The notes: generated by a model not told the origin, from the sequence alone. DNA of 64,000 nucleotides from Paraspadella gotoi (GCA_051294375.1 JBJCIZ010000239.1:1169678-1233677); one strand, 5' to 3'. Positions 1 through 40,431 are shown, counted from the first letter of the stretch. Made by a program: numbers and translations.

Positions 1-1990
1 CCGAGTACGAGTTCAAAGTCCGCGCCAAGACCCGCGCCGGCTGGGGACCCTTTTCCAGCGCCTCGGTCGTCGTGGGTCCGCAGCTCAGATCTCCGGCGGC
101 CGTGGAGAATCTCCGGCTGGAGGATACGAAGAACTACCTCGTGATTTCGTGGGAATACGGCGACAACGGATTCGCGCCGGTTGGGTTCATTTTGGAAAAG
201 AAATCGAGAGACGATCGCGGCGCCGGGGAAGGATGGGATCGACCCTGGGAATACGTGGCCCAAGAAGACTCTCTGCTGGAGAGAGAGCGAGTCAGTTGGA
301 AAACGCTCAAGGCGAATTCAGAGTATAAGTTTAGGGTCATCGCTTATAATTACGACGGACCCTCGCTGCCCACTGTTACAGGTGAGGGGATTATTTTATT
401 ATTTTTTTTTTTAAATCATTAATTTTTTGTTTTTCGTTTTCCAAATTTATGTTTTTTTTTTAAATTTCGATGATTAATTATTTGTTTTTCTTTTTAATTT
501 TTTCTTTTTCTATTTCTTTTTCTATTTCTCGCTTTTCGTTTCATTGTCTTTTTTTTCCTTTTCTTTTTTTTATTTTGTGCGTTTTCATGGTTTTATTCTT
601 TCTTTCGTTACTTCAATTTTGATTTATATATTTTATTTATTATATTTTCTGAATATTTCTTAAAACAAAAAAAATTTTAAATCCCTTTCTTCCCTATTTT
701 TCCCAGACGTCTTCAGCCCGCCAACCGATCTCATCCCGGCCAACCCACTCCGCACGGCCCACGCCGGTTGGTACAAGGAATGGTGGTTCCGCATCACCAT
801 GGCGATGGGGGCGTTGGTGGTAGTCACGGTCCTCGTCGCCGCTCTCGTCGTCGTCGGACGCAACAAGCGAACGAAAGATGCGGTGCTGGCGCGGCAGAAG
901 GCGCTCCAGCGGGTGGAGCACGTCCGGGCCAATGGGCTCGTCAATCCGGGCGTCGACGGCGAAGACGACGGGATAGGCAACGGAGGTTTCGCCACTTGCG
1001 ACACGAAAAAGGTGAGGAAGCGGCTTTAAACGTGGATTCTTGATACTTTCGCTTGATAACGTGACGAGCATTAGTTTTAGTTTTGATTAATTTCGTTCAT
1101 CGCCGAGTCGATTCATTCGTTCATACATTTTTTTTCCCTTTATTTTATTTATTCATTCATTAAGTCATCCTTTCATAATTAGTTTATTCATTCAGTTTTA
1201 AGACGCTTTCAAAGTTCCGTTTTCTCATTTTCCGTTAATCATTCGGGGAAATTAAACGTAAATTTCTTTATTCAATCATTCTTTCGTTCATACATTCCCT
1301 TCCGCCCCCCCTTTCCAAACTTCAGTCCATTCGCAAATCCATCAAACGCGTCGTCCACCACGGAGGCGTCAGCGTCAACGGCGTCTACCGTCCCCCGCCC
1401 TTACCAACTCCCGCTGCCATCTATGAAGAAGAGGAAAACGATTTAGGTATAAGTTCTTTCCTTTTTTTTCTTTCTTTTTTTTTCTCTTTTTCTTTTTGAG
1501 ATTTGGTTTCTTCGGCATTTGCAATGCAAAAGACGACGTTTGAAGTGACTCTCTCTCTCTCTCTCATCTTCTCTATCCTTTCTCGCACTTTCTCTCCCTT
1601 CAATCCTCTCTTTCTCTGCATCTCTTCTCTTCCTCTAAACTTTTCATTTCTTCTCTCTCTTCCCTCCCTCTCCTAATGAGAATCGATCGTTCTCACGCAT
1701 TTTGCATTTTTTCTCCTCCTCTAAAAACCGTCAGAACCTTACACCAGCTTCGTTTGCCCGCGTAAGTTGGTAGCGCGAAAAATGTAAACAAAACAAACGA
1801 CGCACGCGCGTTAGGCACAAATTTGGAAATTTACCCAAGATGGAGTAGGAAACTTTTGTTTTGTTTTGAAAGCTTTATGTATATGTAGCTCCTTTTTGTG
1901 CATGACTAAGCTTGTGACTTTTCTAAGGTATTGTGTGTTTTTTTCTTTCTTCTCTTACTATTTCTCTTTGCGCTCTCTCTCTCTCTCTCT

Positions 1991-2021
<31 letters not shown>

Positions 2022-3741
2022 AGCCTGTCATCACTTTTCAAAATGAACAAATATCGTTTTTCAACATAAAGCATTTCATACTCATTTCATCGTTTCGAAA
2101 AATCCAATTAAAAAGCGACGACAAAATGTTTAGCCCAATTATCCCTTTACTCTTCCGTTATATTTGTGTAAAAAATGTTATATATCGGTGAAGGTTCGAA
2201 CGTTTAAAACAAAAATATTGTTGATAATCAAATGTCAAAATATTTGTGGTTATGATGAGTGACACACTAATCGCTTTGTCGGAAATGAAAATTTAGAAGG
2301 GGCCAATGTTATTTTTTGGAGGTAAAATCGTTAAAATTTTAATGATCAAAATTTTATGTTTGGATCGATTTTTTTTGTTTTTAAAATTCTCTTTTTTTGC
2401 TTAAAATAGGTAAATTAATAATGAAAAAAGGAAAATTTGAATCACAGAATGTCTTTTTTAAAAAAATCTTTTAACACCTTTTTTCTTTTAAAAAAAAAAT
2501 GTAAAAAAAAAAATCAAAATTATTTTCCGGCCAATTTATTTAATCGTGCTTTCAGTTAGACGGATTGGTGCTTCATGGTGCTCTTGATTGATTATTAACA
2601 CATTATTAACACATATCTCACACATCTCACACTTTATCCTCACACTTTTATTCGCATAGTGAATGGAGACGACGACGCTGACTCGCACTCTAGCGACGTC
2701 ACGACCGACAAAGACGTCGATTCGCTCGTCGACGAGAACGAGGCTTTCTGCGGCCGCGGCGGCGGCGGCGGTCTCGGCAGCGGCGGCGTCGGCAGCGGCG
2801 TCGGCGGCTCCTTCTCCGTCGGCGCCGGCAGCTTCGGTCGCGGCGTCGAATCGGGTTCGCCCGAAAGCGGCGCTTATGGAGTGAGAGCGGCGATGGGTGA
2901 GTTTCGCCTTTTTTACAATATTTACAATATTTACAATGCTGACAATGTTTTCTTGGTTTTTTAAACACTTATGAGATTTTTAAAATTACTTAAAAAACTC
3001 AATGGAGGCCTGAATTCAAACATGAGTTGTCTTACGTCAGCAAGCGAAATATGTAGCTTGCTCTTTGAATAAATTGTTGTTTTTCTCAGTGCTTTTTTCC
3101 CCAACTTTTATAATAAATAATTATTAGAGAAAAACAAAGTTTTACAACGAATTTTTTTGTTGTAAAATTCATTAAAAACTTTGTTTTTCTCTTATAATTC
3201 AATAACAACGAAAAATAAGGGATTATTACACCATGAAGAAATAATTAATAATATATTAATAAATAATAATATTAATAATATAAATAAATAATTTTTGTTG
3301 CGTATTGTAATTGATGCGAAAATTATTTCGGTGTCAACAACGATAATAAAATATGAGATATTTTTTTAATGCTAATATCCATATTGCAAATTGAATGTTC
3401 ATTTAGTAAAATTCAACTTTTTCTCCTCTCCGCCCCCCGCAGCCAACGGCCGCAGTCACGCCCCCTCCTCTTTCCTCCTCCTCCTCCAAGGCCGAGGGTT
3501 CTCTTCGCACAATTCCTCAGGCGGAAGCGCGAGTCCGACCAAGCGGCTGCTCGACGCCGCCTCACCCATGGGCGGCGGATCGTCGGGGGGTAAGTTAAGA
3601 CGAGGAAGGAGGGTGGGGTAAAGTTTGAAAAGGTTTTTGGGTTAAAGTAAGTGGGGTTTTCAAAGCTACCTTCAATGCTACTTTGAAAACGCGGCGTGGT
3701 ATGGTATGGGTCAGTGAATCAAATGACACTCTTTTTGAAGA

Positions 3742-3808
<67 letters not shown>

Positions 3809-4996
3809 GTCTCTCTTCTCTCTCTCATCCTGAATCATAGCTGATTCAAAGAAAGGTAAAGACTAAAGCAATAATACCGAGGTTGAACATTGAATAACTG
3901 GATTTAATTTTCCATTACGTTTCATTTTTTTTCATCAGTTTTTTTTTGGAAAAATAAGAGGGAAGTACGTACATAGTCGTTTATAGTTTTCGAAATAAAA
4001 AGTAAACAAAAAAAAGTAAACAAACTTCTACTTTTCCCTCCCCCCCCCAAAAAAAAAGGATCGACCTCCGGCAGTCACCGTCAACTCTACTTCCAAGCGC
4101 CGGCGACTCCATCCGACGGCGGGAGTGTTAGCGCCATGGGCGGCGGATGTCCGCTCATCAACGCCCGGCGTCTCAACGGCGGGGCCACGCCCACTTCGAC
4201 GATCGACGCCTTCGATACGACGTCTTTCGTCAATCACTACACCGCCGCCAATGAGGCGCTGGGTAAGATCGATGTTGTTGTTGTTGTCGTTGTCGACGTT
4301 GCTGTTGGTTTTGCTGTTTATTCTTAAACCCTTTTCGGTAGTTTATTCCACTGCAATGTTGATTAACGTTTAAAATGGATTAAGATTAAGTTAAATACAT
4401 ACATACATACATGTACTCCCCATTACATTATAAAAGAATATATTTTATTAAATCTAATATATAGTGAAATTTATAAATTTTTTATATTTATTTTTAAAAT
4501 TTTAAAGTCTAATATAGTAAAACAAGTAATCTTACAATTTTTGATACATAAATTACGCGAAATAACGTCTTATCAAATTACCCTAAATTTCAAATTTCGA
4601 TTATCTTAAATACAGTGAATTACGTCAAAATAAATGAATTAGAATTCAATTAAAATATTTTGTACTAGATTGTGCTTTGCACTAAATAAAATTAAAGTAA
4701 CAATTTCTTCCTTCGATCCCCTAGGTCAAAACTCATGGCGCCAGCAACGCCCGACCGCCTTCTCCTATCGCGCCGTCCCGAACGGCGATGGATTCAACGA
4801 CGCCGCCTCCTCGTCAGCCACGCCCACTTCCGGCATGACAGCGTCCGAGAGTCGAGGCGGAATCAGCCTCTCGCCTCTCGGCAGCGGCGGCGGCATCGGC
4901 TCGGGAACCGTCAGCCCCGGCGCAGGATCGCAGCAGCTGCTGACGGCGTCGCCCGGCGCTCGGACGCCGGCGTCGGGGTTCTCCTCTTTCGTCTGA
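1..4996 (+). CDS. sdk: Sidekick cell-adhesion protein, C-terminal part (7 exons, 5' end outside window)
   Basis: Exons: <1-381, 707-1011, 1326-1446, 2660-2896, 3443-3589, 4059-4262, 4725-4996; most introns are phase 1 with good GT-AG sites. Exon 1 gives the end of one fibronectin type III repeat (YEFKVRAKTRAGWGPFS) and one whole repeat. Exon 2 starts with a juxtamembrane WYKEWWF, then a transmembrane helix (about 805-870) and a basic stop-transfer RNKRTK. The tail has the family's landmarks: SFVNHY, SWRQQ, SYRAVPNGDG and the terminal GFSSFV, the class I PDZ ligand typical of sidekicks. Sidekick is an Ig/FnIII homophilic adhesion molecule at synapses and epithelial vertices. About 555 residues of a protein usually near 2,000-2,200 are here, so the Ig and most FnIII repeats lie upstream. 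Odd: a long Gly/Ser-rich stretch at 2750-2870. Identification rests on tail motifs I recognise. Confidence 0.92.
1973..2021. repeat. (CT)n microsatellite in sdk intron 3
   Basis: Interrupted CT dinucleotide run in the 1.2-kb intron 1447-2659. The rest of that intron is AT-rich with no other feature I can name. Confidence 0.95.
3744..3826. repeat. (CT)n microsatellite in sdk intron 5
   Basis: About 80 bp of CT dinucleotides with short interruptions, between the exons at 3443-3589 and 4059-4262. Confidence 0.95.
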
Positions 4997-5059
4997 AGAA
5001 TTGACGAGTGACGCCACCGCGTCGAAAAAGCCGCGTGGCGTCACGCCAAAAAAACGCCA

Positions 5060-5065
5060 AATAAA
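5060..5065 (+). terminator. Candidate poly(A) signal of sdk
   Basis: AATAAA 64 bp after the sidekick stop codon. It is in an A-rich stretch, so it could also be chance. Confidence 0.45.
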
Positions 5066-15651
<10,586 letters not shown>

Positions 15652-16842
15652 CTGAGGAAAAAAAAATGTTTAAAGATTACTTTACATTCTTAATATAAAT
15701 ATTGTAAATTTTAAATATTATTAATAATGAGGTAAGATGAGAATCTTGACTTTTACTATATTTTCACATTAACTAACTTTTTAACTGGGTGCTTAAAGTG
15801 AAAACTGTCTGCAGTTTTTCCTACGTGACAACTGAATTTAAAACAATAAACAGCTTAAACATTAGAAGCGCTTTTCTTGTATCGTAAATTTTAAAAAAAT
15901 CACAGTAATGGAAACGCTTTAATGCAACAGGCTTACAAATTAACAAACGATATTTTAAAGCCAAGGCGAGACATTTGCCGAAGAGAGAAAAAGGGTAGGG
16001 AAAGAAATTCCAAGTAAAATTGGAAGCCGCGAAATTTCAAATTCCAAGTCATCAAAATCGAACATTTGAAGAAAGAAAAAAAAAATCAAGATTTCTTTCA
16101 AGATTCTAAATCCTAGAATCAAAGAATCCAGACGAGAGGATTCCGGATCTTTCTCAAAGAGTAAAGAATCGAGAATCTAAGATTCTAAAAAAATTTTCGA
16201 TTTTTTAGTCTGAAGACTTTGAATCTAAATCGAGAGAGATTTTTTTGGATCCTCGAATTCCAGATGGAAAGATTCGTCTTCAACGGAATGAGGGGATCGA
16301 AAGAAAAGAAGAGATGGAGACCGAGAAAAGGTCGAACTTTTCGTCCGCCTTCGATCGAGGGAGAGATCACGCGACCTTTTATCGTCTTCGAGATTGAAAA
16401 ATAAACCCTCACGGGGGGAAAGTTGAGGGTTCGCGATTTTTAAAGAACGCCAAGCTTTTTTTTTTTTTTAAATTGTACGGTTGGACAAAATTGTAAAACC
16501 GAAAAAACTCGAGAACAAATTGAATCTTGTAAAACTTTGCGAAATATTCGAAATATTCTGGTTAATAAGGCATTCGTGTAGATAAATAATATTAAAATAA
16601 CGTTATGTTTTTACAATTTGTTTTAGGAGAAACAAAAACAGTGCATGATTGAGCTTAAGACGCTTTTTATAACAGTTTGTGCAAAAAAGGGGTTTGGGAT
16701 TTTTTTAGCAAAGGGACTTCAACATCTGTTCTTCTTCTCTTTTAAAGTTTCTTCTCTTGGACCGGCCTCTCTTCTCTCTTGTCCACGGTGTCTTCTCTAT
16801 TCGACTCCCCCTTTCAACGCATTAGCTGCTCTTCCATCAGCG
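15652..16842. other. Non-coding stretch between PKC exons and the CUB gene
   Basis: AT-rich, with many short near-repeats of an AGAATC(T)AAGATTC type at 16080-16260. I looked on the minus strand for the first half of the PKC C1A domain (CSHC..FIW) and did not find it. Confidence 0.6.
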
Positions 16843-33226
<16,384 letters not shown>

Positions 33227-34519
33227 CTGCGGGGTATGCTTGAAGACGGGTTGGGGGGATGGGGGGTGGGGGATTCAGAATGAGATGATAAAGTAAGGGG
33301 ACGTTTCAAGATGATAAAACATCTAAATCGTTCAGATTTTCATTTAACTTTATGGCGCTCGAATGCAAGCTCAAATTTGGGGTCTTTGTGATATTGTATC
33401 ACCGAGACATTGTGTCATCGAGTAAATTTTCCTAAATGTATATGGTGAATTTAATCTTTGAGTGGTTAGTTAAAATTTTTTTAAAAAAACATTTTATGCG
33501 TTATACAATTGAAAAGTCAACATCAATTGCGCCGTCCTTTTATGTCGTCCAATTGCAGATTTCAGTTCTCTACTTAACTACTTGTGAATGCGAGAGAAAA
33601 TCCTTTTTCTAAACAAGACCTTTTTTTTTCATCGTTTTCAAATACTTCTTAGTTTGTTTTTTTTACTCACTCACTCACTTTTTCTTTCTCTTTTTGTCCC
33701 TCTCTCTCTCCCTCTCTCTCTCTCCATCTCTCTCTCTCTCCCTCTCTTCCTTTTTTTTTCGCATGCTGCCGAGAAAACTGAAAACTTTGCCAAGAAGATT
33801 GAAGGTCAATAATGGAGAAAATTGTGAACGATCACAGAACTTTGATGTGAACTTTGAGAAACCGGCAAAATTTGTTTTTCTTTCACATTTATTTTCACTT
33901 TTTGACACTTTTTTACCTTTTTTTACGTTCTTGGACTTAGGGTCAAAATTCTAAAAATAGTTTAGACGCGTCTCTTATTTAATCAACTAATTTTTTATTC
34001 TTTAACAATAGTAAAAATTTACTTAAAATTTACTTTTAATGCCTAAGTACTAGTGAAAAGATATAACTGAAAATGTATAAAATTCGAAAACATTGTATTC
34101 AAAAAACTAAACTCAGACAATAGTCTCATTCAAATCTAACAACTCATCGTGATAAAAAAAAAAGTTTACTCATATACGCTGCTCTCTGACTTCTCTCCCG
34201 GGCCTACCTTTGGCCCAAGGATTGGCCGAGAGATTGGGCAAGAGACTCTCTCGAGTCAAAGATCCAAATTTGACGGTGAATCGAAAAAAAGAGAAAAAGT
34301 CAGACTGAGTCTCTGACGCGTGGGAATGCGGGAAGCAAAACAAAACTGGGGAAAAGTTTGGAAACTAGAATTTTTGGGCGAAATGCTCTTCGATGCCCCC
34401 TTGCCGTCTGACGGAGCAGCGAATCTCTCTCGCTCTCTCTCTCTTTCTGGCTGCATGATTCAGAGTCAGGATCGGGATCGACAAAAATGAAGATTATTTG
34501 AACAATGGATTAATTGTTT

Positions 34520-34600
34520 AGGGTTTCGGTTAGGGTTTAGGTTAGATTAGGGGATAGATATTAGGGTTAGGGTTAGGGATTAGGTTAGGGATTAGGGTTG
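34520..34600 (+). repeat. Degenerate TTAGGG-like tract
   Basis: Several TTAGGG and TTAGG units mixed with TTAGGTTAGGGAT variants. It resembles interstitial telomeric sequence, but similar degenerate tracts recur inside the MITE-like family in this window, so a telomere origin is not implied. Confidence 0.6.
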
Positions 34601-35205
34601 TCTTTCCCTACGCTACTTTTACAACAAAAAAATTCTGGCTTGCTGGGTGACTCATCGGTCAGGATCGAGATAGACAGAAATGACGACGATAATTGGAACG
34701 ATGGAGGAAGCAGTTGCGACGGTGAGAACGACGATGAAAGGAGTGACGCATAAAGCGACGATGGAAGCAGCAAAAGTTTTGTGCGCGCATTTTAGTCCGT
34801 TGCTTTAGGAGCCGCAGCAAGGGGGCATCGATGGAAAAAAGTGCCGCATAACGTCAAAATTCAAAATTACTTAAATATCACTTGAATATTTTTCGATTTA
34901 ATATTAGGGCTACATTTGAAATTATTACAAACGTCTCTGCACGATTTTTAGACAACAATCTTCCATTAAATCTTTTATTAAATATTATATTAATTTAAAT
35001 TTGAATTCTTCATTCGCAGTTGCAAAAAAATCTAACTGAATCATGCGTTTTCACTTACACACATACCTCTTAACTCTCATACAAAGCTTTCATTTGTCAG
35101 TTATTAACTGTTAGCTCCTGTGGGTGTCACTTTTGACTTCAAACTTTCCCCCCCTCCCGCTTTCTCACCTCGAACGAGTAAAAAAATCATCGTCGCCCTC
35201 CAAAC

Positions 35206-35216
35206 AAAATGGCGGC
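35206..35216 (+). promoter_or_regulatory. YY1/Pho-like motif overlapping an ATG
   Basis: AAAATGGCGGC is the classical YY1-type core. The ATG at 35209 opens a 65-codon frame rich in Gly/Ala (MAAKKDVAGGSRAGGG) in a local GC-rich patch. Could mark a promoter or a first exon; no splice donor is convincing. Confidence 0.3.
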
Positions 35217-35593
35217 AAAAAAAGATGTCGCTGGCGGGAGTCGGGCGGGAGGTGGCGCGGCGTCGGCGCCAGGCGGTCGTCATGACGACGGTTGGGTTAA
35301 TTTAATAAACGGAGACGTGGTTGAGGCGCGGCTTGAAATGAATAAAGCAAATGTTAAATGTTCAATATTAACGAATCAATTTCTTTTGTTAATTGTTCAT
35401 TCATAAAATGACTCGCAATTCATTAGATAACTGCCGTATTCATTCTAATTCATCTTAATTCATCTTAATTCATCGATTTACCCGAATGAATCTTAATCGT
35501 TGATTTCGAGAGACGAGAAGAAAATTGTTCTCTGCTTTATGACGTCTCTGTCTCTCTCTCTCTCTCTCTCTGTCTCCTCTCTCCTTCCTCTCC

Positions 35594-35627
<34 letters not shown>

Positions 35628-35657
35628 CTCTCTTCTCTCTATCTCTCTCCTCTCTCC

Positions 35658-35701
<44 letters not shown>

Positions 35702-35979
35702 AACGTTTCGGTGGCGTCGGGATAAATCGTTTCCGGGAGAGAGCCAGAGAGACTGAGATTGCAGTCTTAAAGCGAAAAACCAGGGTGTGAACAGCGGTGT
35801 GAAGTTGCGAGCAGGGGTGTAGGAGTGACGGCGTTGAAGTAGCGAAGTAAACGTTTAAAAAAAAATGAGCGCAAAAGTGAAGAAGGAATTAAATTGGCGG
35901 AAATGAATCGTAGGCGCCACGCCTACCATTTGAAGGCGCGAGAGAGAGACGTTTCGAATGTTTTTTTGTTTTTTTTAAC

Positions 35980-36016
<37 letters not shown>

Positions 36017-36508
36017 AGAGAAGAGAGAGAGAGAGATAAGAGAGAGAACGAGAGAGAGAGGAGAATAATAAAATAGCAAAATAACTGAATAATTAAACTT
36101 CCAAGGAAAAAAAGACAAAGATCAGAAAATTCAGTTTAAGGTTTAAAATTAAAAAAAAAAAATAATAATAATAATAATAATAATAATAAAGAAAATCTTC
36201 ATTTCTTCATTTGAAAAAAAAAAACAAAAAGACGTAGAGACGAAGATTGGGCTCAAAATTTGGCGCCTGAAATTTAAGACGAGGATGACGACGACGACGA
36301 CGAACGACGACGACGACGACGAAAACATTCGCTTCCAAGGGAGCGCCTTTGACTAGCGGACTCTAAAGAGTCTGCACCTTGTTGAGGATGATGTGGAAGA
36401 TGATGATGCTGAAGATGGAGAGAAGGAAGAAAGCAGGACGTCGAGCAAAAAAAAAGAATAACGATGACGAGGCTGACGATAATGATAACGACGACGACGA
36501 CAAATAAA

Positions 36509-36794
36509 GGGCCTTATTTTCCCAGAACGACTTATTTTATCTTAAAATCGGAATTACGTTAATTTTTTTTTGTTAAAGATTAGGTTAGAAGTTAGGGTTT
36601 TGGGATTAGGTTAGTTATTAAGTTAGTGATTAAGATTAATGATTTTGGTTTTGGTTAGGAATTTAGGCTTAAGAGTAGTATTTAGGGTTAGCGGTTAAGG
36701 GTATAAATTAAGGATAAAGGTTTAAGGTTAAATATTTGTTAAGTATTGATTTAAATATTAAAGTTTAATTTAAAGAACAGAAATCGGGCGCTTT
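36509..36794. mobile_element. MITE-like copy, right end truncated
   Basis: Left end GGGCCTTATTTTCCCAGAAC matches the family; the interior has TTAGGG-like tracts (36585-36720). The right inverted end reads AAATCGGGCGCTTTTGG and is cut where family A repeat copy 3 begins. Confidence 0.55.
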
Positions 36795-37018
36795 TGGCAA
36801 CAGCGGGGTTGACTGTGATGCCCATTGGGATGGGGCATCTCACTGTTGGCTTTGGGGGCTTCCGACCCTCAGTGACGCATCCAGTCACTGGCGCGGTTAC
36901 CCTAGGACGGTCTCGCTTCGCCAACGCAGAGGGAAGTCGTCAGAACACAACGCCTGGGATGGTATTGGTATTGGTATTGGCTGATCGTGGACGGGAGGTG
37001 GTGTGAATATACCACCGC
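36795..37018 (+). repeat. Dispersed repeat family A, copy 3
   Basis: Same ends and core as the copies at 14206 and 18829, with a small deletion and a TATTGG triplication near the right end. Confidence 0.85.
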
Positions 37019-37180
37019 ACGCTCTTGGAAAAGAGTGCCGAATAAAGTGAGGATTGTTTCTTCGTGTTTTTTTTTCTCCTCGGTCGAATTTGTAATTCTT
37101 TTTCCTAAAATTCTTTTTTCTTAATATTTTTTTTTCTTCTCGCAAAGAATTATCCTTTTATTTACTCGCTGGCATCTCTT

Positions 37181-37363
37181 NNNNNNNNNNNNNNNNNNNN
37201 NNNNNNNNNNNNNNNNNNNNNNNNNNNNNNNNNNNNNNNNNNNNNNNNNNNNNNNNNNNNNNNNNNNNNNNNNNNNNNNNNNNNNNNNNNNNNNNNNNNN
37301 NNNNNNNNNNNNNNNNNNNNNNNNNNNNNNNNNNNNNNNNNNNNNNNNNNNNNNNNNNNNNNN
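37181..37363. other. Assembly gap (183 N)
   Basis: Followed directly by a GA microsatellite (37364-37386). Confidence 0.99.
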
Positions 37364-38624
37364 GAGAGAGAGAGAGAGAGAGAGAGGATCCGATCTCATC
37401 ACGGATGCGATTAAAGTCTCGGGTGAGTCAAGGACGAAGGTGAGGTGATGGTAAGTGAGGTCTTTATCACGAAATTCACGGACGATTCACAATTTCGAGT
37501 TCACATATTTGCCTTTCACTCTTCTTTTTATGAGTCAGACTTTTTGACGTCGAAAGTTTTTTTCACTAAATTAAAAAAAAAAAAGAGAAAAAATTCACAA
37601 AATACAGGGAAAAAAAAAGGATTTTAAATATAATCGGAAATAAGGAGCGACCGCCCAGGTTGAGTTGGGAGGGCAAATAAAGATGAAAAAAAAAGAACTT
37701 GAAATCTGCTCCTCTCTCTCCTCCTCTCTCTCTCTCTCTCTCTCACTCCTCTCTCGTCTCTCGTCTGTCTCCCATCTATTCTCACCTCCTCTCGTCCTCT
37801 CTCTCTTAAAAAAAAAACGACGCCATTTGCCAAATTCTGTCTCGTCGTCTCTATCCCACTTTTCGCTCCTATCACCTCTCTTCTGCCTCGGAGGTTAAAC
37901 AAGCTGCAGACAGGGAACTGCCCCTCGATTTGTCGGCAGAAAAATAGATAAAATGAATTGCGCATTTGCAAAAGTTTTTGGAGAGAGAGCAGAGAGAGAG
38001 AGAGAGAGGAGAGGAGAGAGAGAGAGAGAGGAGAGGAGAGAGAGAGAGAGAGAGAGAGAGCAGAGAGAGAGAGAGAGAGAGGAGAAGACAGAAAGACAGA
38101 AAGACAGAAAGAACAGAAAAGACAAAAAGAAAGAAAGAACCAAAAAAGACGTTTGTGCATCTTTGCCCTTTTTCCCATTTTTGGCCTGGGTCATTGGCCA
38201 AGTTTCGGCTCCAAGTCTTAAGCGCGCGTGGATTTAAAGTTTTAAACTCTTTTTTTTTTTCTTTCTTCTGCTTTGGCAAATGGATTCGCGTCGCGGGCAA
38301 CGAATCGTTTACATTGGCAAGTTACTTTCTCTTTTTTTTTTTAATTTGGGCTTTTATTCTGTTTAACGCTCCGAGTTTTTTGTTCATCTTTTTGTTTTCT
38401 ATTTTTGGAAAATTGGGGTTTTTTCCCCCAAAAAACTTTCCGTTCGTATTTCGTTCGTTTCCGGATTTTTTTTTTTACTCGTATTTTGTTTTAAGTTTTA
38501 AATCAATATTTCCATTCCGACTTTCGTTACATCAAAATTTCATCCCATATTCATTAACTAATTAATCTAATTAATCTATTTGTCATTTAATTTAATCCCG
38601 TTTCCCTTTTGTCTCTCATCCGAT

Positions 38625-40431
38625 CTACAACCACCAGTGCTGCCCTCCCACGTCCAGCTGCTTCTCCTCCCAAGATCGACAAAAGGCGGCGACGAATTTG
38701 ACATCCAGGTCGATTTGATGGTGGTCCAGGTCGAGCACGTCGCCCGAGATGAGATGATTATCATCCTGGTCGGAGTTGAGGCGAGAGTTGAGCTCATCCT
38801 GGTCGGAGTGGTCGCTTGAGTGGAGTTCATCCTGGTCGGAGGTGATGCTTGAATTACTAAGTTCATCATTGTAGGAGTTGATCTCATCCTGGTCAGAGTT
38901 GAGGCCAGAGATGAGCTCATTCTTGTCGAGTTGATTCTCATCTGGAGATTTGAAAAGATGATTTTCATCCAAATTATCCTCTTCTCTTTGTTTAAGTTTA
39001 AGGTCAACATTGAACCGCGAATGATTTGAATTAAATCGATTATTATCGTCTTTAAGTTGATTGTCATTCAAGTTTCTTGATTTTACTCGATTCACAGTCT
39101 GACTGTTGTTATTGTTGTCGTTGTTATCGTCTTCATTTTTCCCGCCATTTTGTGGCGTCTTTCGTCTTGCGTTTTTATTGACAAGGAAGTCGTTGATTGA
39201 TGATGATGGCGACGACGATGACGACGACGATGACGACGATGACGATAACGAAGACGATATCGAAGATGACCAACTCATATTTCCGTCCCCTTTTTTCAAG
39301 TGAGCTCTTGCAACGCTGCTTTCTTTTCCTACCGCTCTTCCTCTTCTCCCCTCTTCCTCCTCCTCCTCCTCCTCTTCTCCCACTCCCTCCCCCACTTCCT
39401 CCACCTTCTCCTTATGCGCCCCCGTCCCCAAGTGCGTCTTCAGATTCGCCGCCGACGCGAAATCCTTCCCACAAACTCGGCACCGAAAATCGCGCCGGTT
39501 CTCGTGGACGGCGCGCTCGTGGCGCCGCAGATCGCCGCCGGCGCCGAAGGCTTCTCCGCAGGCGACGCAGCGAAAGTCGCGGCGTCGTTCGTGAACCGTG
39601 AGGACGTGTTTGGTGAGATGCGAGCGCCAACCGAAGACGAGATGGCAGAGGGCGCAGGGGAAGCGGCGTTGGTGATCGTGAACGGTCTCGCGGTGGGTTC
39701 TGGAAGGGGGGAGGGAGGGGGAGTGGAAGGGAGGGGGTGATTGTGTAATCGGTTCACCGAAATAAAAACAATGTAAGAATTTATCTAGTTTTTTTTTAAT
39801 ATAATTTGGACAGGTCAAGACATCCGTCACTCTTAAAAGGTAAATATGGAATTTTATTTTGATGTATAATTTGTAATGGAAGCATCTTTAATAGTTCTGC
39901 GTAGCACTGTCAAAAATCATTCCATACTATCTTGACATTTATCTTTTCTTCATGACCACAGAGAGATCTTCCTCGTCAAGCCACCCTTCAAACCCACCTG
40001 AGATGCCCCATCCTCCCGAAGGCGTTGCCGCAGACTTCGCATCGAAATTCTCTCTTTTTCTCGTGAACAGTTTTCACGTGACGATTGAGCGTCCCGCGTG
40101 AAGAGAAGGACGAAGAGCAGGAGGAGCAAGTGAACTTGGGAATGGTGGCGGCGGTGTCGGGAATGGTGGTAGAGGTGGTGGACACCGCTGGAGTGGTGAC
40201 GGCCAGATCGGCGGCTGGAGTGGCGAAGTAGCGAAGGTAGGCTGGGATGGCGACCAGCTTGGCCGGGGCGATCGGGATCATCGGAGTGGTAAGAGGTTTT
40301 GATGTGGATTGAGTTAGTAAGAAGGTGGCGCTGAATGTTGGGGTGGCGGCGGCGGCGGCGGCGGCGGCGGCTGCGGTTGGATCGGTGGCAGCGCAGTACG
40401 GGGAGTGTCTCTTTGCGCTGAGAGCGTTCAT
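38625..40431 (-). CDS. C2H2 zinc-finger protein, five fingers, acidic Asp/Asn/Ser-rich C-terminus
   Basis: Two exons: 39998-40431 (ATG 40429-40431, in-frame stop 12 bp upstream) and 38625-39699; 502 residues. The N-terminus has ten alanines and an Ala/Thr/Pro-rich region. Fingers start at residues 102 (CSSCSSSF), 131 (CEVCGNAF, split by the intron), then CALCHLVF, CVACGEAF and CRVCGKDF, each with H-x3 to 5-H. Linkers of the type HE(K/R)RR(E/D)F replace the canonical TGEKP. The last finger is followed by poly-Glu and poly-Ser runs, then repeated SDQDEL/NSDQDD units. Probable sequence-specific nuclear DNA- or RNA-binding protein; the orthologue is not recognised. The 298-bp intron has good donor GTGGGT and acceptor CTTCCAG. 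Confidence 0.88.

Larger units (their letters stand above)
33227..38624. other. Stretch between the CUB gene and the zinc-finger gene
   Basis: No convincing exon; the missing 5' exons of the CUB gene should lie here or beyond. It holds CT/GA microsatellites (33700-33747, 35552-35700, 35983-36062, 37700-37745, 37980-38085), a telomere-like tract, a YY1-like site, AAT and GAC triplet runs (36163-36189, 36288-36322), one family A repeat, one MITE-like copy and one gap. Confidence 0.6.

Noticed and set aside
34520-34600. True telomere or chromosome end
   Set aside because: The tract is short, degenerate and internal, and similar tracts occur within a dispersed element family.
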